Origin: Candidatus Woesearchaeota archaeon
GTDB lineage: Archaea > Nanobdellota > Nanobdellia > Woesearchaeales > GW2011-AR4
Assembly: GCA_018303655.1 (NCBI GenBank)
Contig: JAGVXT010000011.1
Span: 1 to 63,696 of the forward strand
DNA: 63,696 nt
Reading direction: 5' to 3'
The notes under the pieces are model-generated. The model was not told the origin of the DNA. It was given only the letters and a program-made list of their open reading frames with translations, and did no database searches. The number at the start of each line of letters is the position of its first letter. Within the stretch, counting starts at the first letter, position 1. Shown piece by piece: positions 24,141 through 33,627 of this stretch. A program made the position numbers and the translations under genes.

Positions 24141-26129
24141 ATGGGATTCTCAAAAACAGCTTATTCTATATTAATTTTAATGAGTATTCTTATTTTATCC
24201 TCTTGTCAAACTCAGCCCAAAATATCAGAACCAAAATCAATTGAGCCTATAAAGCTTTATTGGTTCATCCCGGATGGCATGCGTGCAGATCCAGAGCTGT
24301 TCAATATTTACAAATGGGCAGAAGAGGGAAAGCTGCCTAATATAAAGAAAATGATAGATAATGGAGCTTATGGATATTCAATTCCTGACTTCCCGTCACA
24401 TACTCCAGTTAATTTTGCCTCACTCTTGACCGGGGCTCATCCAAATGTTCACGGTGTTGCGGACGGACCGATGCACATAGAAGGTTTTCCGCTTAACAAG
24501 CCGTCAGTTGCAGGATTTTCGTCTGTCGCTAAAAAAGTTTCCCCAATTTGGACTGTCCTGGAGAATGCTGGCAAGAAAGTGGTGCTTTTGTCAATGCCGG
24601 GCTCAACCCCGCCGGAACTTAAAAAAGGCGTTACAATCCGAGGAAGATGGGGCAACTGGGGTTCTGATGATGCTGCATTGATTTTCGAGCCCAAAGAAAA
24701 ACAGGCTGAGATGAAAGATGTTGGAGCCGGCTTCAAATTATTTTACTTAGGCGATACTCTGACTAAATTCGTCGACTCTAAACCAGCAGAAAATTTCCAT
24801 ACGGTTAAATCTTACAATAAAATCAAAGAAGCAAAATTATCAGCGCATGGTTTGGATATTTATGCTTTTATAATTGACAGCAGCAACGACGGCAAGGTTA
24901 ACTATGATAAGGTAGCCTTTTCTTTCGGCGAAGATAAACCGGCATTCTCCATAAGTAATCAAGGGGTTTGGACTGACTGGATACAGGTAAATCTTAGCTA
25001 CAATGGTCAACCTTATGCATCAAATATTAAGATGAAGGTAATAAAGGTTTGGAATGATGGAACATTTAGAATCAGGGTGTTATACAATAATTTGAACAAA
25101 TTCGTTACTGAGCCAGAGTCTGTGGCAAAGGAAATGACTGATGAACTTGGGCCTATGGTTGATTTTGTTGACAATTTTCCGCCCCAGCTTATCTATGAGC
25201 CGGAAGACAAGCAAGCTTTTTTAGACGAGGCCCAAATGTCTTTGGATTACCATAAAAACGCCGCTGATTTTATTTTTAACCGTTATCATCCCGACGTTTT
25301 CCTGCAGGACATTTATACCCCGAACCAGATGCTCACAAGCAGATGGTGGATGAGGTATATTGACCCGCAAAGCCCGGATTATTCCAAAGATAAAAGCACA
25401 GACGCGATGGGCGATGTCCTAAAAATGTACCAGGGGCTGGATGCAATTATTGGCGAGGCACTCAAGCACGATGACGGCAACACTATATTTGTACTGAGCT
25501 CTGACCATGGGATTATCCTTCAGAGAAGAGTAATGGCCTTAAATAATCTCTTTGCAAGCAAGAGATGGCTCAAATATTCAATTAATCCGGAAACCGGTGA
25601 AACTAAAATTGATTGGAACAATACCCAAGTTATTTACCTGCAAACCAACAATATTTATATAAATCCAAATGGGCTTGCGGGTCCTTACAAAAGAGCCTCG
25701 GGCAAAGCCTACGAGCAATTAAGAAGCGAAGTGATAGAATCACTAGTATCTCTTCAAGACAGCGACGGGACGAAACCGCTTGCTAAGGTGATGACTTGGG
25801 AAGACACGCCAAAGTTTACAGAATTGCCAACAGACAGAATAGGGGATTTGGTATTTGAAGTCGCGATAGGATATGGATTTAGCGAAGGGGTGAATCCCAA
25901 GCTGGCAGTGTTCTACGACTCTTTAACCTCCGGCAATAAGCAGGCTTATGACCCAAAAACTAACGGCATGCAGACCCCATTTGTGATTATGGGGCCGGGA
26001 GTGAAGAAAGGGTACAAATTAAATATTGACATCAACCACGTAGACCAGATGCCAACATTGCTCATGCTCATGAATATCAGCATACCTGATTATGTGCAAG
26101 GCAAAGTTTTAGAGCAAATTTTGAAATAA
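24141..26129 (+). CDS. Lipoprotein phosphodiesterase/nucleotide pyrophosphatase-like hydrolase
   Basis: The 662-residue product has a lipoprotein signal (SILILMSILILSSC) and the type I phosphodiesterase fold: FIPDGMRADP (metal Asp), FPSHTPVNFASLLTGAHPNVHGV with the Thr nucleophile, LQDIYTPNQ, FVLSSDHGI and the final metal His in DINHVDQMPTLL. Unlike its upstream neighbour all main metal ligands appear present. A roughly 120-residue insertion at about 200-320 (beta-rich) may bind substrate. The substrate could be a phosphodiester of a glycan or lipid headgroup; it acts outside the membrane. Start ATG 24141. Confidence 0.8.
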   Translation: MGFSKTAYSILILMSILILSSCQTQPKISEPKSIEPIKLYWFIPDGMRADPELFNIYKWAEEGKLPNIKKMIDNGAYGYSIPDFPSHTPVNFASLLTGAHPNVHGVADGPMHIEGFPLNKPSVAGFSSVAKKVSPIWTVLENAGKKVVLLSMPGSTPPELKKGVTIRGRWGNWGSDDAALIFEPKEKQAEMKDVGAGFKLFYLGDTLTKFVDSKPAENFHTVKSYNKIKEAKLSAHGLDIYAFIIDSSNDGKVNYDKVAFSFGEDKPAFSISNQGVWTDWIQVNLSYNGQPYASNIKMKVIKVWNDGTFRIRVLYNNLNKFVTEPESVAKEMTDELGPMVDFVDNFPPQLIYEPEDKQAFLDEAQMSLDYHKNAADFIFNRYHPDVFLQDIYTPNQMLTSRWWMRYIDPQSPDYSKDKSTDAMGDVLKMYQGLDAIIGEALKHDDGNTIFVLSSDHGIILQRRVMALNNLFASKRWLKYSINPETGETKIDWNNTQVIYLQTNNIYINPNGLAGPYKRASGKAYEQLRSEVIESLVSLQDSDGTKPLAKVMTWEDTPKFTELPTDRIGDLVFEVAIGYGFSEGVNPKLAVFYDSLTSGNKQAYDPKTNGMQTPFVIMGPGVKKGYKLNIDINHVDQMPTLLMLMNISIPDYVQGKVLEQILK

Positions 26130-26146
26130 AACATCAAAACAAATTA

Positions 26147-26764
26147 TTATTTTTTACATTCAAAGGATTTGATGAAGTTAATATAATCTTCTTTAAATTC
26201 GTCCTTTGGCATAAACAACTCCACTTGAAACAAGCTTTTGCCCTTCTCACAATAAATCCACGTTAAAATTGCCTTATATTTTATCAAATCTTCAGCGCAA
26301 GCCCCATATATCAATCTGTCTGTGGCAAAAATTTCATAGTAAGTTGTTTCAAAATCATCAATCTTTGTTTGCTTAACTTCGGGTTTGAATCGCTCAGGGC
26401 ACTCCAAGGTATTCGTAATAAAATCCGGATAGGGGGCAGCTATACTCAAAAATAAAGAGTCCGTGATGTATTTTTTATTTCTGATATAATCTTCAGCAGT
26501 TTTTTCGTCTATTTTAGTCAGAATTTCCAACCTTATTATTTTATTTTCATTTATCGCCATTAATTTATTTTCGTTTTCCGTTTGTTGAATAAGTGAAACG
26601 TTTACAATGAAATTTTCTGTCCCTTTCCAGGAAACTTTAAATTTATTTAAATATGCCTGCAGGTCATTTCTGTTTTTTGTATTGTAGTTTATTGAAAAGT
26701 GCAATAAAAAAAGAATTAAAAAAAATATAAGAGATAGCAAAATAAGCTTGTTTTTTTTCTCCAT
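26147..26764 (-). CDS. Membrane-anchored protein, unknown
   Basis: A 205-residue protein with one N-terminal helix at about residues 7-23 (LILLSLIFFLILFLLHF) and an extracytoplasmic mixed alpha/beta domain with four to five cysteines (LECPERFKP, GACAEDL, WIYCEKGK, FECKK), probably disulfide-bonded. I do not recognise the family. It lies 27 bases downstream of the spermidine-synthase-like membrane protein and is probably co-transcribed with it. Confidence 0.55.
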   Translation of the reverse strand: MEKKNKLILLSLIFFLILFLLHFSINYNTKNRNDLQAYLNKFKVSWKGTENFIVNVSLIQQTENENKLMAINENKIIRLEILTKIDEKTAEDYIRNKKYITDSLFLSIAAPYPDFITNTLECPERFKPEVKQTKIDDFETTYYEIFATDRLIYGACAEDLIKYKAILTWIYCEKGKSLFQVELFMPKDEFKEDYINFIKSFECKK

Positions 26765-26791
26765 TTTTAAATTTTATATAATTAGTTATTT

Positions 26792-29065
26792 CTACTTTTT
26801 TAGTGCGATTACAGCAAAAATATAGCATATAGCGCCTGTTATTAAGGCTGCATTGAAGCCCCAAATCAGCGACACTATCATGGACAGCACTCCGCCAAAT
26901 GTTGATGCAATCCCGTTTATGCCCCACATCCATGGAACCCACCTGTTTGAAAACTTTCCAACTCTCTCCAAACCAAATGGAAAAAACATTCCCATGAAGA
27001 AAGAGGGTAATGCAATAAATACAATTGACAATAATATTTTGAATGGCAAGCTAAAATGAGAAAACTTGGCGAAGATGTAAACCAAAAATGGTATGTAAAG
27101 CGCCATTATAACCACCAAAATCGCCGCTGCGCAATAAACCAAAAATTTAGATTTGTTGTAAAGCTTTGAAGCAAAATAGCTGCCAATTCCGCTAAAAAGC
27201 AGTATTGTGGACAATACAACAGAGAGCGCATAAACGGGGTTTTCTACAAAAATAGTAAATTTGTGAATGAGCACCAGTTCTATCATAATAAAACCAACAC
27301 CTATAAAAAAGAAATAAAACAGGTATTTTAATAAATCACTTCTATACTCATTTTTGTATAATAAAAAAGGAACTGCAAAAGCCACAATCAATGCTGCGGC
27401 TATTATAAAAAACAATATAAAAAGATATTTGATGGAAATAAATTGCATATTTTTAAATGTCAAATCGGTATCTTGGTTTACATTATAATCTTGACTATAA
27501 ACAGAATAAGTATTCCAGTAGAAGGGATGATTGTCTGTAATGTCTATTCTATTTAATTTAAATTTCCTTAAATTCTCAGGTCTCAAAAGCAAGGTTGTTA
27601 ACCCGATTTTTTGTGAATTCTCATTTATTTTTTTGATTTCTTCATCAGTAAATTCAATTTTTTTGAAGATTACTAATGAATATTTATCCCCTTTTACCAA
27701 TATCACGTTATTTTTGAATCCTATTCCCAGTTTATCCATCACCAAAACCCAGTTTTCCATATATCGCATAATGAACCAGTTTATATCTGCCACAGCAAAC
27801 AATCCATCTTCATCAAGGTGGTCAAAATACGATTTCAAAGCTTCTTTAGTGTAAAGATAGTTCTCCAGAAATGCGTAAGATGACAATCCTGCACCACCAT
27901 ACCTTTTAGAACTAGATAGGTATATTAAATCGTATTTATCTGGTGATTTTAAAAGAAAACTTCTCGCTTCTTCTATTGAAAGTTTAACGGAATTGTGATT
28001 ATAAATATTTAGCGAGCGATTGTCTTTCGCCAATTCTTGGGCCCTGTTTATTATCAAAGGGTTTATCTCCACTGCCGTTACTTTGCCATTCCCGGCATGG
28101 ACAGACATAACAACTTCCAAACCGGCGCCAGAGCCAATAATGAGAGAATTTGTATAGTTTTTTATAGTGTAAGGGAGATACTTTAAGGATCCTTCAAGAA
28201 ATTCCATTTTTTTTGGTTTGAACTCAACAAAAGTAGTTGTACCTATGCAATCAATCTTCATTTCATAAATATTTACATCCTGCGGTAATTGCCCAAACCC
28301 TGTACTAAAGTAGGGTATACCATGCTGCAGTTGATATGTATCAATTTGTGAAAAAGAGTTTGTCTCAGAAAATATTGGCTTTGTTTGATTTGGGCACACT
28401 ATGCTGAATGCCGGCAGAAAATAAGATAGTGCCACCAAAAATGCTATAAAGAGTCCAGCCAAGAACAATAAATATTTTGCATCTGGTTTTTTATCAAAAT
28501 TAATTAACAATAGGGGCAGAAATGAAAGAGCAAATACCAATATGATTGTTTTTTCCATACCAAAAATATCAAGCAAAAATATTGCAAGAAAAACCCCAAT
28601 CGCAGACCCGGCCATGCTAAAAAAATAGATTAAGTGGATTCTTTTAACATAAACTGTGAAGATTATGCCTGCGCAAACGCCCCAAACTAAATAAACAAAA
28701 AAAGTCAAAGTGAAAAACAAAATTTTGGCCAGAAGTTGGGAATTGATTAGGTAGTGCAAAGCAAAAAAAGGCGTTAAAAGCAGGAATAGATATAAGATTA
28801 TAGAAATTTGGAGTGTCTTGTCATAATTATTTCTTGATATGAGTGATTCATAAAAAAAATAAACAAATATACCGCCTAAACCTATGCTGAGAATTGCTGA
28901 AGATATCAGTATAAACTGGAAATCACTCCCAAACGAGACTTTAGAAACTCGCGTGAACATTATTTCTAGCATTAGCAGGGAAACAGATAGTAAAAAAAGC
29001 GCAAATCCTGAAAAGTATACACTGAATTTTTTCCCTTTGCCGAGATTATACCTTTTGTTTAGCAA
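26792..29065 (-). CDS. Polytopic membrane protein with spermidine-synthase-like domain
   Basis: The 757-residue protein has about seven N-terminal helices, then at about residues 300-480 a methyltransferase/aminopropyltransferase-type Rossmann domain (NSLIIGSGAGLEVVMSVHAGNGKVTAVEINPLIINRA; YDLIYLSSSKRYGGAGLSSYAFLENYLYT), and about eight more C-terminal helices. This is the layout of the membrane-bound spermidine-synthase-like proteins found in many bacteria and DPANN archaea, whose substrate is unknown. The start is TTG 29065, preceded by GAGGAAAG; the frame is closed further upstream by TGA and the first internal ATG lies inside a helix. Confidence 0.75.
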   Translation of the reverse strand: MLNKRYNLGKGKKFSVYFSGFALFLLSVSLLMLEIMFTRVSKVSFGSDFQFILISSAILSIGLGGIFVYFFYESLISRNNYDKTLQISIILYLFLLLTPFFALHYLINSQLLAKILFFTLTFFVYLVWGVCAGIIFTVYVKRIHLIYFFSMAGSAIGVFLAIFLLDIFGMEKTIILVFALSFLPLLLINFDKKPDAKYLLFLAGLFIAFLVALSYFLPAFSIVCPNQTKPIFSETNSFSQIDTYQLQHGIPYFSTGFGQLPQDVNIYEMKIDCIGTTTFVEFKPKKMEFLEGSLKYLPYTIKNYTNSLIIGSGAGLEVVMSVHAGNGKVTAVEINPLIINRAQELAKDNRSLNIYNHNSVKLSIEEARSFLLKSPDKYDLIYLSSSKRYGGAGLSSYAFLENYLYTKEALKSYFDHLDEDGLFAVADINWFIMRYMENWVLVMDKLGIGFKNNVILVKGDKYSLVIFKKIEFTDEEIKKINENSQKIGLTTLLLRPENLRKFKLNRIDITDNHPFYWNTYSVYSQDYNVNQDTDLTFKNMQFISIKYLFILFFIIAAALIVAFAVPFLLYKNEYRSDLLKYLFYFFFIGVGFIMIELVLIHKFTIFVENPVYALSVVLSTILLFSGIGSYFASKLYNKSKFLVYCAAAILVVIMALYIPFLVYIFAKFSHFSLPFKILLSIVFIALPSFFMGMFFPFGLERVGKFSNRWVPWMWGINGIASTFGGVLSMIVSLIWGFNAALITGAICYIFAVIALKK

Positions 29066-29086
29066 AATAATCTTTCCTCATCTCAT

Positions 29087-29710
29087 TCAAATGGTTTTAT
29101 TCATAATACACGCTTTTTTTTGAGAAAATAATAAATTCTTTGGGTTCAATTCCATAGCTTTATTAAAGTTTATTTTTGCAGCATTAAAATCTTTTATTTT
29201 GCATTGTAATTGTGCAAGCTTATAATAAAGATGCGAATTACTTGGATCTAAGTCTATAGCTTTATTAAGATATAAGATTGCATCTGTATTCTGATTTCTC
29301 CTTGCAAAACATAACCCCAGATAGGTGTATATTTCTGAACTAGGTTTGTTGTTCAATAAGTATTCATTAAATAATTCAATAGATTTATCATAGTCATTTT
29401 CTCTGCATAAAATATCTGCTTCCAAAATCAATTTAGAAATTTCTGATTTGACACTAATGCTTCTGATTATATAAAAAAATAAAACAATAAGTACCAAAAT
29501 TGCAAAAAAAGAGGATATAAATACAATTTTATTTTTATTTTTCGAAAGATGTTTTATGTGATTGTCTACTTTTTCTGGATGCCAACCAGATTTGACAAGA
29601 ACCATCCTTATTTCTTCTAAACTATGCCCTCTATCAACCTCCCTTTTTATATAACTCAAAAGTTTTTCATCGAGTATTGTAAAATTTCTAAAATTATCTT
29701 TATTGTCCAC
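29087..29710 (-). CDS. Membrane TPR protein with N-terminal UBA-like domain
   Basis: The 207-residue protein begins at GTG 29710 after AGAGGTG. Residues about 14-48 (KLLSYIKREVDRGHSLEEIRMVLVKSGWHPEKVDNHI) form the small three-helix domain often found at the N-terminus of DPANN membrane proteins. A helix follows at about 60-82, then three tetratricopeptide repeats (YTYLGLCFARRNQNTDAILYLNKAIDLDPSNSH). It precedes the spermidine-synthase-like gene by 21 bases, which suggests an operon. Confidence 0.7.
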   Translation of the reverse strand: MDNKDNFRNFTILDEKLLSYIKREVDRGHSLEEIRMVLVKSGWHPEKVDNHIKHLSKNKNKIVFISSFFAILVLIVLFFYIIRSISVKSEISKLILEADILCRENDYDKSIELFNEYLLNNKPSSEIYTYLGLCFARRNQNTDAILYLNKAIDLDPSNSHLYYKLAQLQCKIKDFNAAKINFNKAMELNPKNLLFSQKKACIMNKTI

Positions 29711-29764
29711 ACCTGCACCTCTTTTTCCTACAACAGAATTGGTGGTTTATAAAAACCTTTCTGA

Positions 29765-30364
29765 TTACCTAGAACTATCGCTTTGCCTTTCTATCTCCAT
29801 CTTTTTTGCTATTGCATGTGATGCATTGCTCATCCTGTAAGCTCCCATTATCTCTTCAGCAAGACTATTGACAATTGACTTCTTTGTGTTGAAAGTCCTG
29901 TGGTATGCCCCTTGGGTCATGTGCTTGAGCACCAAGTCCACCCTTCTTTGAGGCGAGCATTCAAGTGCTTTTGGATAGCGGGCTCCTCCATATTCAATTG
30001 TGATTATCTCCTCCCTTTGGGCTGCATTCTCCAAAGCCTTTACAAAAACCTTGATTGGGTTTTCCTTTGTTGTTTTTTCAATATGCTTGAATGCCTCTTC
30101 AACAATGTCATAGGCTGTCTGCGCTTTTCCTGTGATATGGCCGCTTGTCTTGTAATGCTTCTTGCTTTTATGGCCGGGCACCATCAGCTTGTTTATCAGG
30201 CGCTCAACAATAAACACCCTGCTCTTGTAGAACCTGTTGCCTGCATACCTTGCACCTGTCCTTGGCACAATCCTGGGCTTCAAAGTAATATAAGACTGCA
30301 ATCCAAGGTCGTCAACCTTGATTCCTTCCAGGCTCCACCTGTTAAAAGCTTTTATTTCTGACAT
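29765..30364 (-). CDS. rps7: Ribosomal protein uS7
   Basis: The 199-residue archaeal uS7 binds the 3' major domain of 16S rRNA and nucleates assembly of the small-subunit head. Diagnostic stretches are KSRVFIVERLINKLMVPG, KQKT-like KTSGHITGKAQTAYDIVEEAF, PIKVFVKALENAAQREEI, and the C-terminal RRVDLVLKHMTQGAYHRTFNTKKSIVNSLAEEI. It follows uS12 by 58 bases as usual in the archaeal str cluster, but elongation factor genes do not follow it here; a TPR protein does. Confidence 0.97.
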   Translation of the reverse strand: MSEIKAFNRWSLEGIKVDDLGLQSYITLKPRIVPRTGARYAGNRFYKSRVFIVERLINKLMVPGHKSKKHYKTSGHITGKAQTAYDIVEEAFKHIEKTTKENPIKVFVKALENAAQREEIITIEYGGARYPKALECSPQRRVDLVLKHMTQGAYHRTFNTKKSIVNSLAEEIMGAYRMSNASHAIAKKMEIERQSDSSR

Positions 30365-30422
30365 TTTGTTGTTTTTATTTTTTTATTATTTTTAATTTGA
30401 TTTTTATTGAGGTATATTTAAT

Positions 30423-30860
30423 TTACTTCCTTGCTTTTTCTATCCTTCCCTTCAATAAAGCATCAAGGCTTTGGTCATTTACCTTTATGACCTGCCATCT
30501 GACTCCGGGAATGTCGCCTTTGCTTTTGCCCATTGCGCCTCCGATGCACTCTATGATTACTTCATCGTGCTCGTCAATCATCTTTGTTGCGCCGTCTCTA
30601 GGGCAGAAAGCCGTTACTTGCTTGCCATTTTTTATAAGCTGAACCCTGACGCATTTTCTCATACCGGAGTTCGGCTGCTTTGCCTCTAATTGCACTTTTT
30701 CCAAGACAATTCCCCGTGCCTGTGAAGCGCCTCCCAATGGGTCAGAGCGTTCCTTTAATCTCAATATTCTTTGTATATATGGCCTATAGTGCCATCTGCC
30801 ATCGCTTCTTCTTGATTTCAGCTTCTTGCCTGCATTCAACCCGCGTGATTTATTTGACAT
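30423..30860 (-). CDS. rps12: Ribosomal protein uS12
   Basis: The 145-residue archaeal uS12 lies at the decoding centre. It contains [35 protein letters not shown], the decoding loop with KQPNS, and CPRDGA. The sample line 30481-30540 has 53% G+C, typical of the highly expressed native genes here. In other archaea it directly follows nusA; here a 6.7-kb block of plus-strand genes separates the two, so it must have its own promoter in the 30861-31048 gap. Confidence 0.97.
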   Translation of the reverse strand: MSNKSRGLNAGKKLKSRRSDGRWHYRPYIQRILRLKERSDPLGGASQARGIVLEKVQLEAKQPNSGMRKCVRVQLIKNGKQVTAFCPRDGATKMIDEHDEVIIECIGGAMGKSKGDIPGVRWQVIKVNDQSLDALLKGRIEKARK

Positions 30861-30994
30861 ATTAGCTTGGTATTTTTAAGCGATTTTTAAAGGTTTGTAT
30901 GACAAGGCTTTGTGTTATCCATAAATTAAAAGGCAATAGAGTTATTTATAAAATACAAAAGTTTGGGGTTACGCACAGATTAATAAAGAGCAAA

Positions 30995-31044
30995 GATTTA
31001 AATAAATATAATCCTTACTATAGAGTAGTTATGGAATAAGGTGG
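30995..31044 (+). promoter_or_regulatory. Promoter and ribosome-binding site of the seven-gene island
   Basis: GATTTAAATAAATATAAT (30995-31012) is an extended TATA region, about 40-50 bases before the start codon. TACTATAGAGTA (31017-31028) is a small dyad that could be an operator. AAGGTGG (31038-31044) is a strong Shine-Dalgarno sequence four bases before ATG 31049. The divergent rps12 promoter must lie in the same 188-base gap. Confidence 0.55.
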
Positions 31045-31048
31045 AATA

Positions 31049-32014
31049 ATGCAAATAGAACCTTTTGAAAAATTAGTCCAACAAGCAACTGAAGAACTGT
31101 ACAGAAAACATCCTTGGTTAAGAAGAAAAATGATAAGAATTAAAGATGAAACTGTAGTCGAATATAGTGACGCCCAGTATTATCAATATATTTTACCGCG
31201 ATACCTATTCGAAGGCGTTGAAGACACAGAAAAATTGGAGGAGTGGTTTTTAGCTGAGACAAATAGCGGCTCACAAAAATTTAAAAGGGTATTGGAACTT
31301 GCATGTGGAAATGGAAGAGGCACACGTATAGTTGCCAAATATGCAAACGAACTGGATGCTGTAGATCTAAGCCCTTCGATGATAAGTAGCGCTCAAACTG
31401 TAAAGAATCTTACTAATGTTCGGTTTTATCGAGGAGATATGTTTGAATTTACCAATAAATTAGCTCGTGAAAATAGACTCCATGAGTATGATTTAATTTT
31501 TTCATTTTGGGGAATATTTTATGGTACAAATGACGAATTCATAACAGTAGACCAGCATGGAAATTTATTGGCTTTAGACCCACAAAGCGCTACCCAAAAA
31601 GCAGAAAGAAATCTAAGAACACTTTTTGACAATTTAACTCAAGGTACACAATTTTTATTCTTTCATGTAAGAAGTGATACTGAAGAACAGCTGATATATA
31701 GGCCAATTATAGGGGCTTATTGCAGTGCATTTATGCCACCAAGACCTACACCAAGCGAAATTATATTGAAAAAAGTTTTAGACAGTAGCGGAGTAGACTA
31801 TCAATGGAGAAATGTAGGTGGTTTTGTTGAGTATCCTTCTTTAGAAAAGGCTCTTGAAGTTAACTTGAATTTCCATTTAAAGGGATTCTTTAATGACAGA
31901 CTGGAATTGCCAATCATTTATCTTATCATAAGCAATGGACTACACCGTCACATACAAGAACAAAAAGTTAAAATGAGTGCTGGTTATATACATATAGAAG
32001 GGGTAAAAAGATGA
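31049..32014 (+). CDS. SAM-dependent methyltransferase, island gene 1
   Basis: A 321-residue class I methyltransferase. Motif I is VLELACGNGRGTRIV (about residues 81-95), the acidic binding residue follows in LDAVDLSPSMISSA, and YDLIFSFWGIFYG is the post-motif strand. About 70 residues precede the fold and 130 follow, including a lid-like region with YSDAQYYQYILPRYLF. The N-terminal and C-terminal extensions suggest a small-molecule rather than RNA substrate; this is inference. The stop codon overlaps the start of the decarboxylase gene (ATGA). Sample line 31441-31500 has only 27% G+C. Confidence 0.8.
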   Translation: MQIEPFEKLVQQATEELYRKHPWLRRKMIRIKDETVVEYSDAQYYQYILPRYLFEGVEDTEKLEEWFLAETNSGSQKFKRVLELACGNGRGTRIVAKYANELDAVDLSPSMISSAQTVKNLTNVRFYRGDMFEFTNKLARENRLHEYDLIFSFWGIFYGTNDEFITVDQHGNLLALDPQSATQKAERNLRTLFDNLTQGTQFLFFHVRSDTEEQLIYRPIIGAYCSAFMPPRPTPSEIILKKVLDSSGVDYQWRNVGGFVEYPSLEKALEVNLNFHLKGFFNDRLELPIIYLIISNGLHRHIQEQKVKMSAGYIHIEGVKR

Positions 32015-33615
32015 TAGACAAAGAAGTAGTGGATTTGTTTGGAGCAAGCGATTCTTTGAATGTTTCACAAATAGTGGAATATTTGAACATGCTTAGTAAA
32101 TACATATCTCCATTGCTCGGCAAGGGACCATTAACAAAGAAAAAACCTGTAGAGTCAGATAATATATTTGATCACTACCCCAGATCACTGGATCAAGTGT
32201 TCTCAGGCCTCTCAGTATATTTTACGGATTTAGTAAATTGGAGATCGCCTAGAACTCACTTTAATATAACTCCGCCCGTGTGTAATCCTGCAATCGCAGC
32301 AGCAGCTTTAGCACATGTGATGAACCAAACCTTAGTTTCTGATATGGGTTCAGGCAATCTCTCACAGCTAGAATTAGATATCGTAAAATGTTTTGGTGAA
32401 TTGGCAGGCTGGGATAGCAATTCTCCATCAGGAGTATTTACTTTTGGTGGTACTGGAACAAATATATATGGTGTTAAAATAGGTATAAATAAAGCAGATA
32501 GGCATACATCTGAAAGAGGAGTTCATAATGTAGTTACAGTCGATAGTGACCAGTGTCATTCATCACATAGAACTATTGCTGACTGGTTGGGAGTTGGAAT
32601 AAATAACAATATTCAAATACGAGCAGACGAAAGTGGAAGACTTAGAGCAACTGATATAATTAGTACTTTAGATGCATTAATTAAACAAAGCAAAGTTATT
32701 GGATGTGTTACATTAAGCGGAGGAACAACGTACGATTGGAGCATAGATCCTATTAAAGAAGTGAAAGAAGGCATAACAGAATTAGTTGCACGTCATAAGC
32801 TACAATATACTCCACACATACATACTGACGCAGTTATAGGCTGGGTTTATTTATTCTTTAAAAATTATAACTTTGATGCTAATCCATTAAGAATTTCTGA
32901 GAGAACTTTGACTAAAGTAAGGCAAGCCCGTGATAGAATTATTGAACTACGGTATGCAGATTCATTCGGTATAGATTTCCACAAAACAGGATTTTGCCCT
33001 ATAACATCCAGCCTTTTCATGCTTAGAAATAAGGATGATTGGAAAGTTTTAGGAAAAGGTACAGAACATGCTCATCATCAAGCATTTCAATTGGGGAGTT
33101 ATTCTCCTGGTAAGTATACCCTAGAAACATCACGAAGTACAGTAGGTCCTGTCACAACATATGTAACTTTAGCAGCATTGGGTATATCAGGTTACCAAAA
33201 AATAATTGCTGGCCTCGTGGAAGGTGCAGAGGATATGAGAATGCGCATAGAAAGTTCTGAAGGATTTTATAATTGCAACCCTTATGCCTTAGGATGGTGC
33301 ACAATGTTTTTAGTTAGAGATAATAACTCAAAAATTACCATGGAAGACCTATTAACTCATGCACCAGAACACATCACAAAAAAGAGTAATCAACTTCAAA
33401 AAGAGTTTCAGAAATATTTACGGTCTTTATGTTCTGAAAATGGTGGATGGCACATTAGTTGTTCGAATGATTACAAGAAAAGTGCAAGTGGCATAAGCAT
33501 TTCAACATTAAAACTATACCCAATGTCACCATTGTTACAAATTGGAGATAACAGAAATTTAATGGACTGGTTGGAACAAAGAAGAGAAGAATTTCTAGGT
33601 AGGAAAAATGCATAA
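32011..33615 (+). CDS. PLP-dependent group II decarboxylase-like enzyme, island gene 2
   Basis: The 534-residue protein has the fold of glutamate/aromatic amino-acid decarboxylases: FTFGGTGTNIYGVKIG (phosphate-binding Gly-Thr), QCHSSHRTIADWLGVG, IHTDAVIGW (the Asp that contacts the pyridine nitrogen), and SFGIDFHKTGFCPITSS with the Schiff-base lysine. The C-terminal third has LETSRSTVGPVTTYVTLAALG. Such enzymes decarboxylate an amino acid or make aldehydes from it. The N-terminal NWRSPRTHFNITPPVCNPAIAA matches the usual substrate lid. Four-base overlap with the upstream methyltransferase indicates coupling, so an amino acid or amine is the likely scaffold of the pathway. Confidence 0.85.
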   Translation: MIDKEVVDLFGASDSLNVSQIVEYLNMLSKYISPLLGKGPLTKKKPVESDNIFDHYPRSLDQVFSGLSVYFTDLVNWRSPRTHFNITPPVCNPAIAAAALAHVMNQTLVSDMGSGNLSQLELDIVKCFGELAGWDSNSPSGVFTFGGTGTNIYGVKIGINKADRHTSERGVHNVVTVDSDQCHSSHRTIADWLGVGINNNIQIRADESGRLRATDIISTLDALIKQSKVIGCVTLSGGTTYDWSIDPIKEVKEGITELVARHKLQYTPHIHTDAVIGWVYLFFKNYNFDANPLRISERTLTKVRQARDRIIELRYADSFGIDFHKTGFCPITSSLFMLRNKDDWKVLGKGTEHAHHQAFQLGSYSPGKYTLETSRSTVGPVTTYVTLAALGISGYQKIIAGLVEGAEDMRMRIESSEGFYNCNPYALGWCTMFLVRDNNSKITMEDLLTHAPEHITKKSNQLQKEFQKYLRSLCSENGGWHISCSNDYKKSASGISISTLKLYPMSPLLQIGDNRNLMDWLEQRREEFLGRKNA

Positions 33616-33627
33616 ACAAATAATAAT

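Noticed and set aside
24141-26129. Two adjacent hydrolases as a toxin or CRISPR nuclease pair
   Set aside because: Both carry alkaline-phosphatase-superfamily signatures and export or anchor signals, so they act outside the cell.
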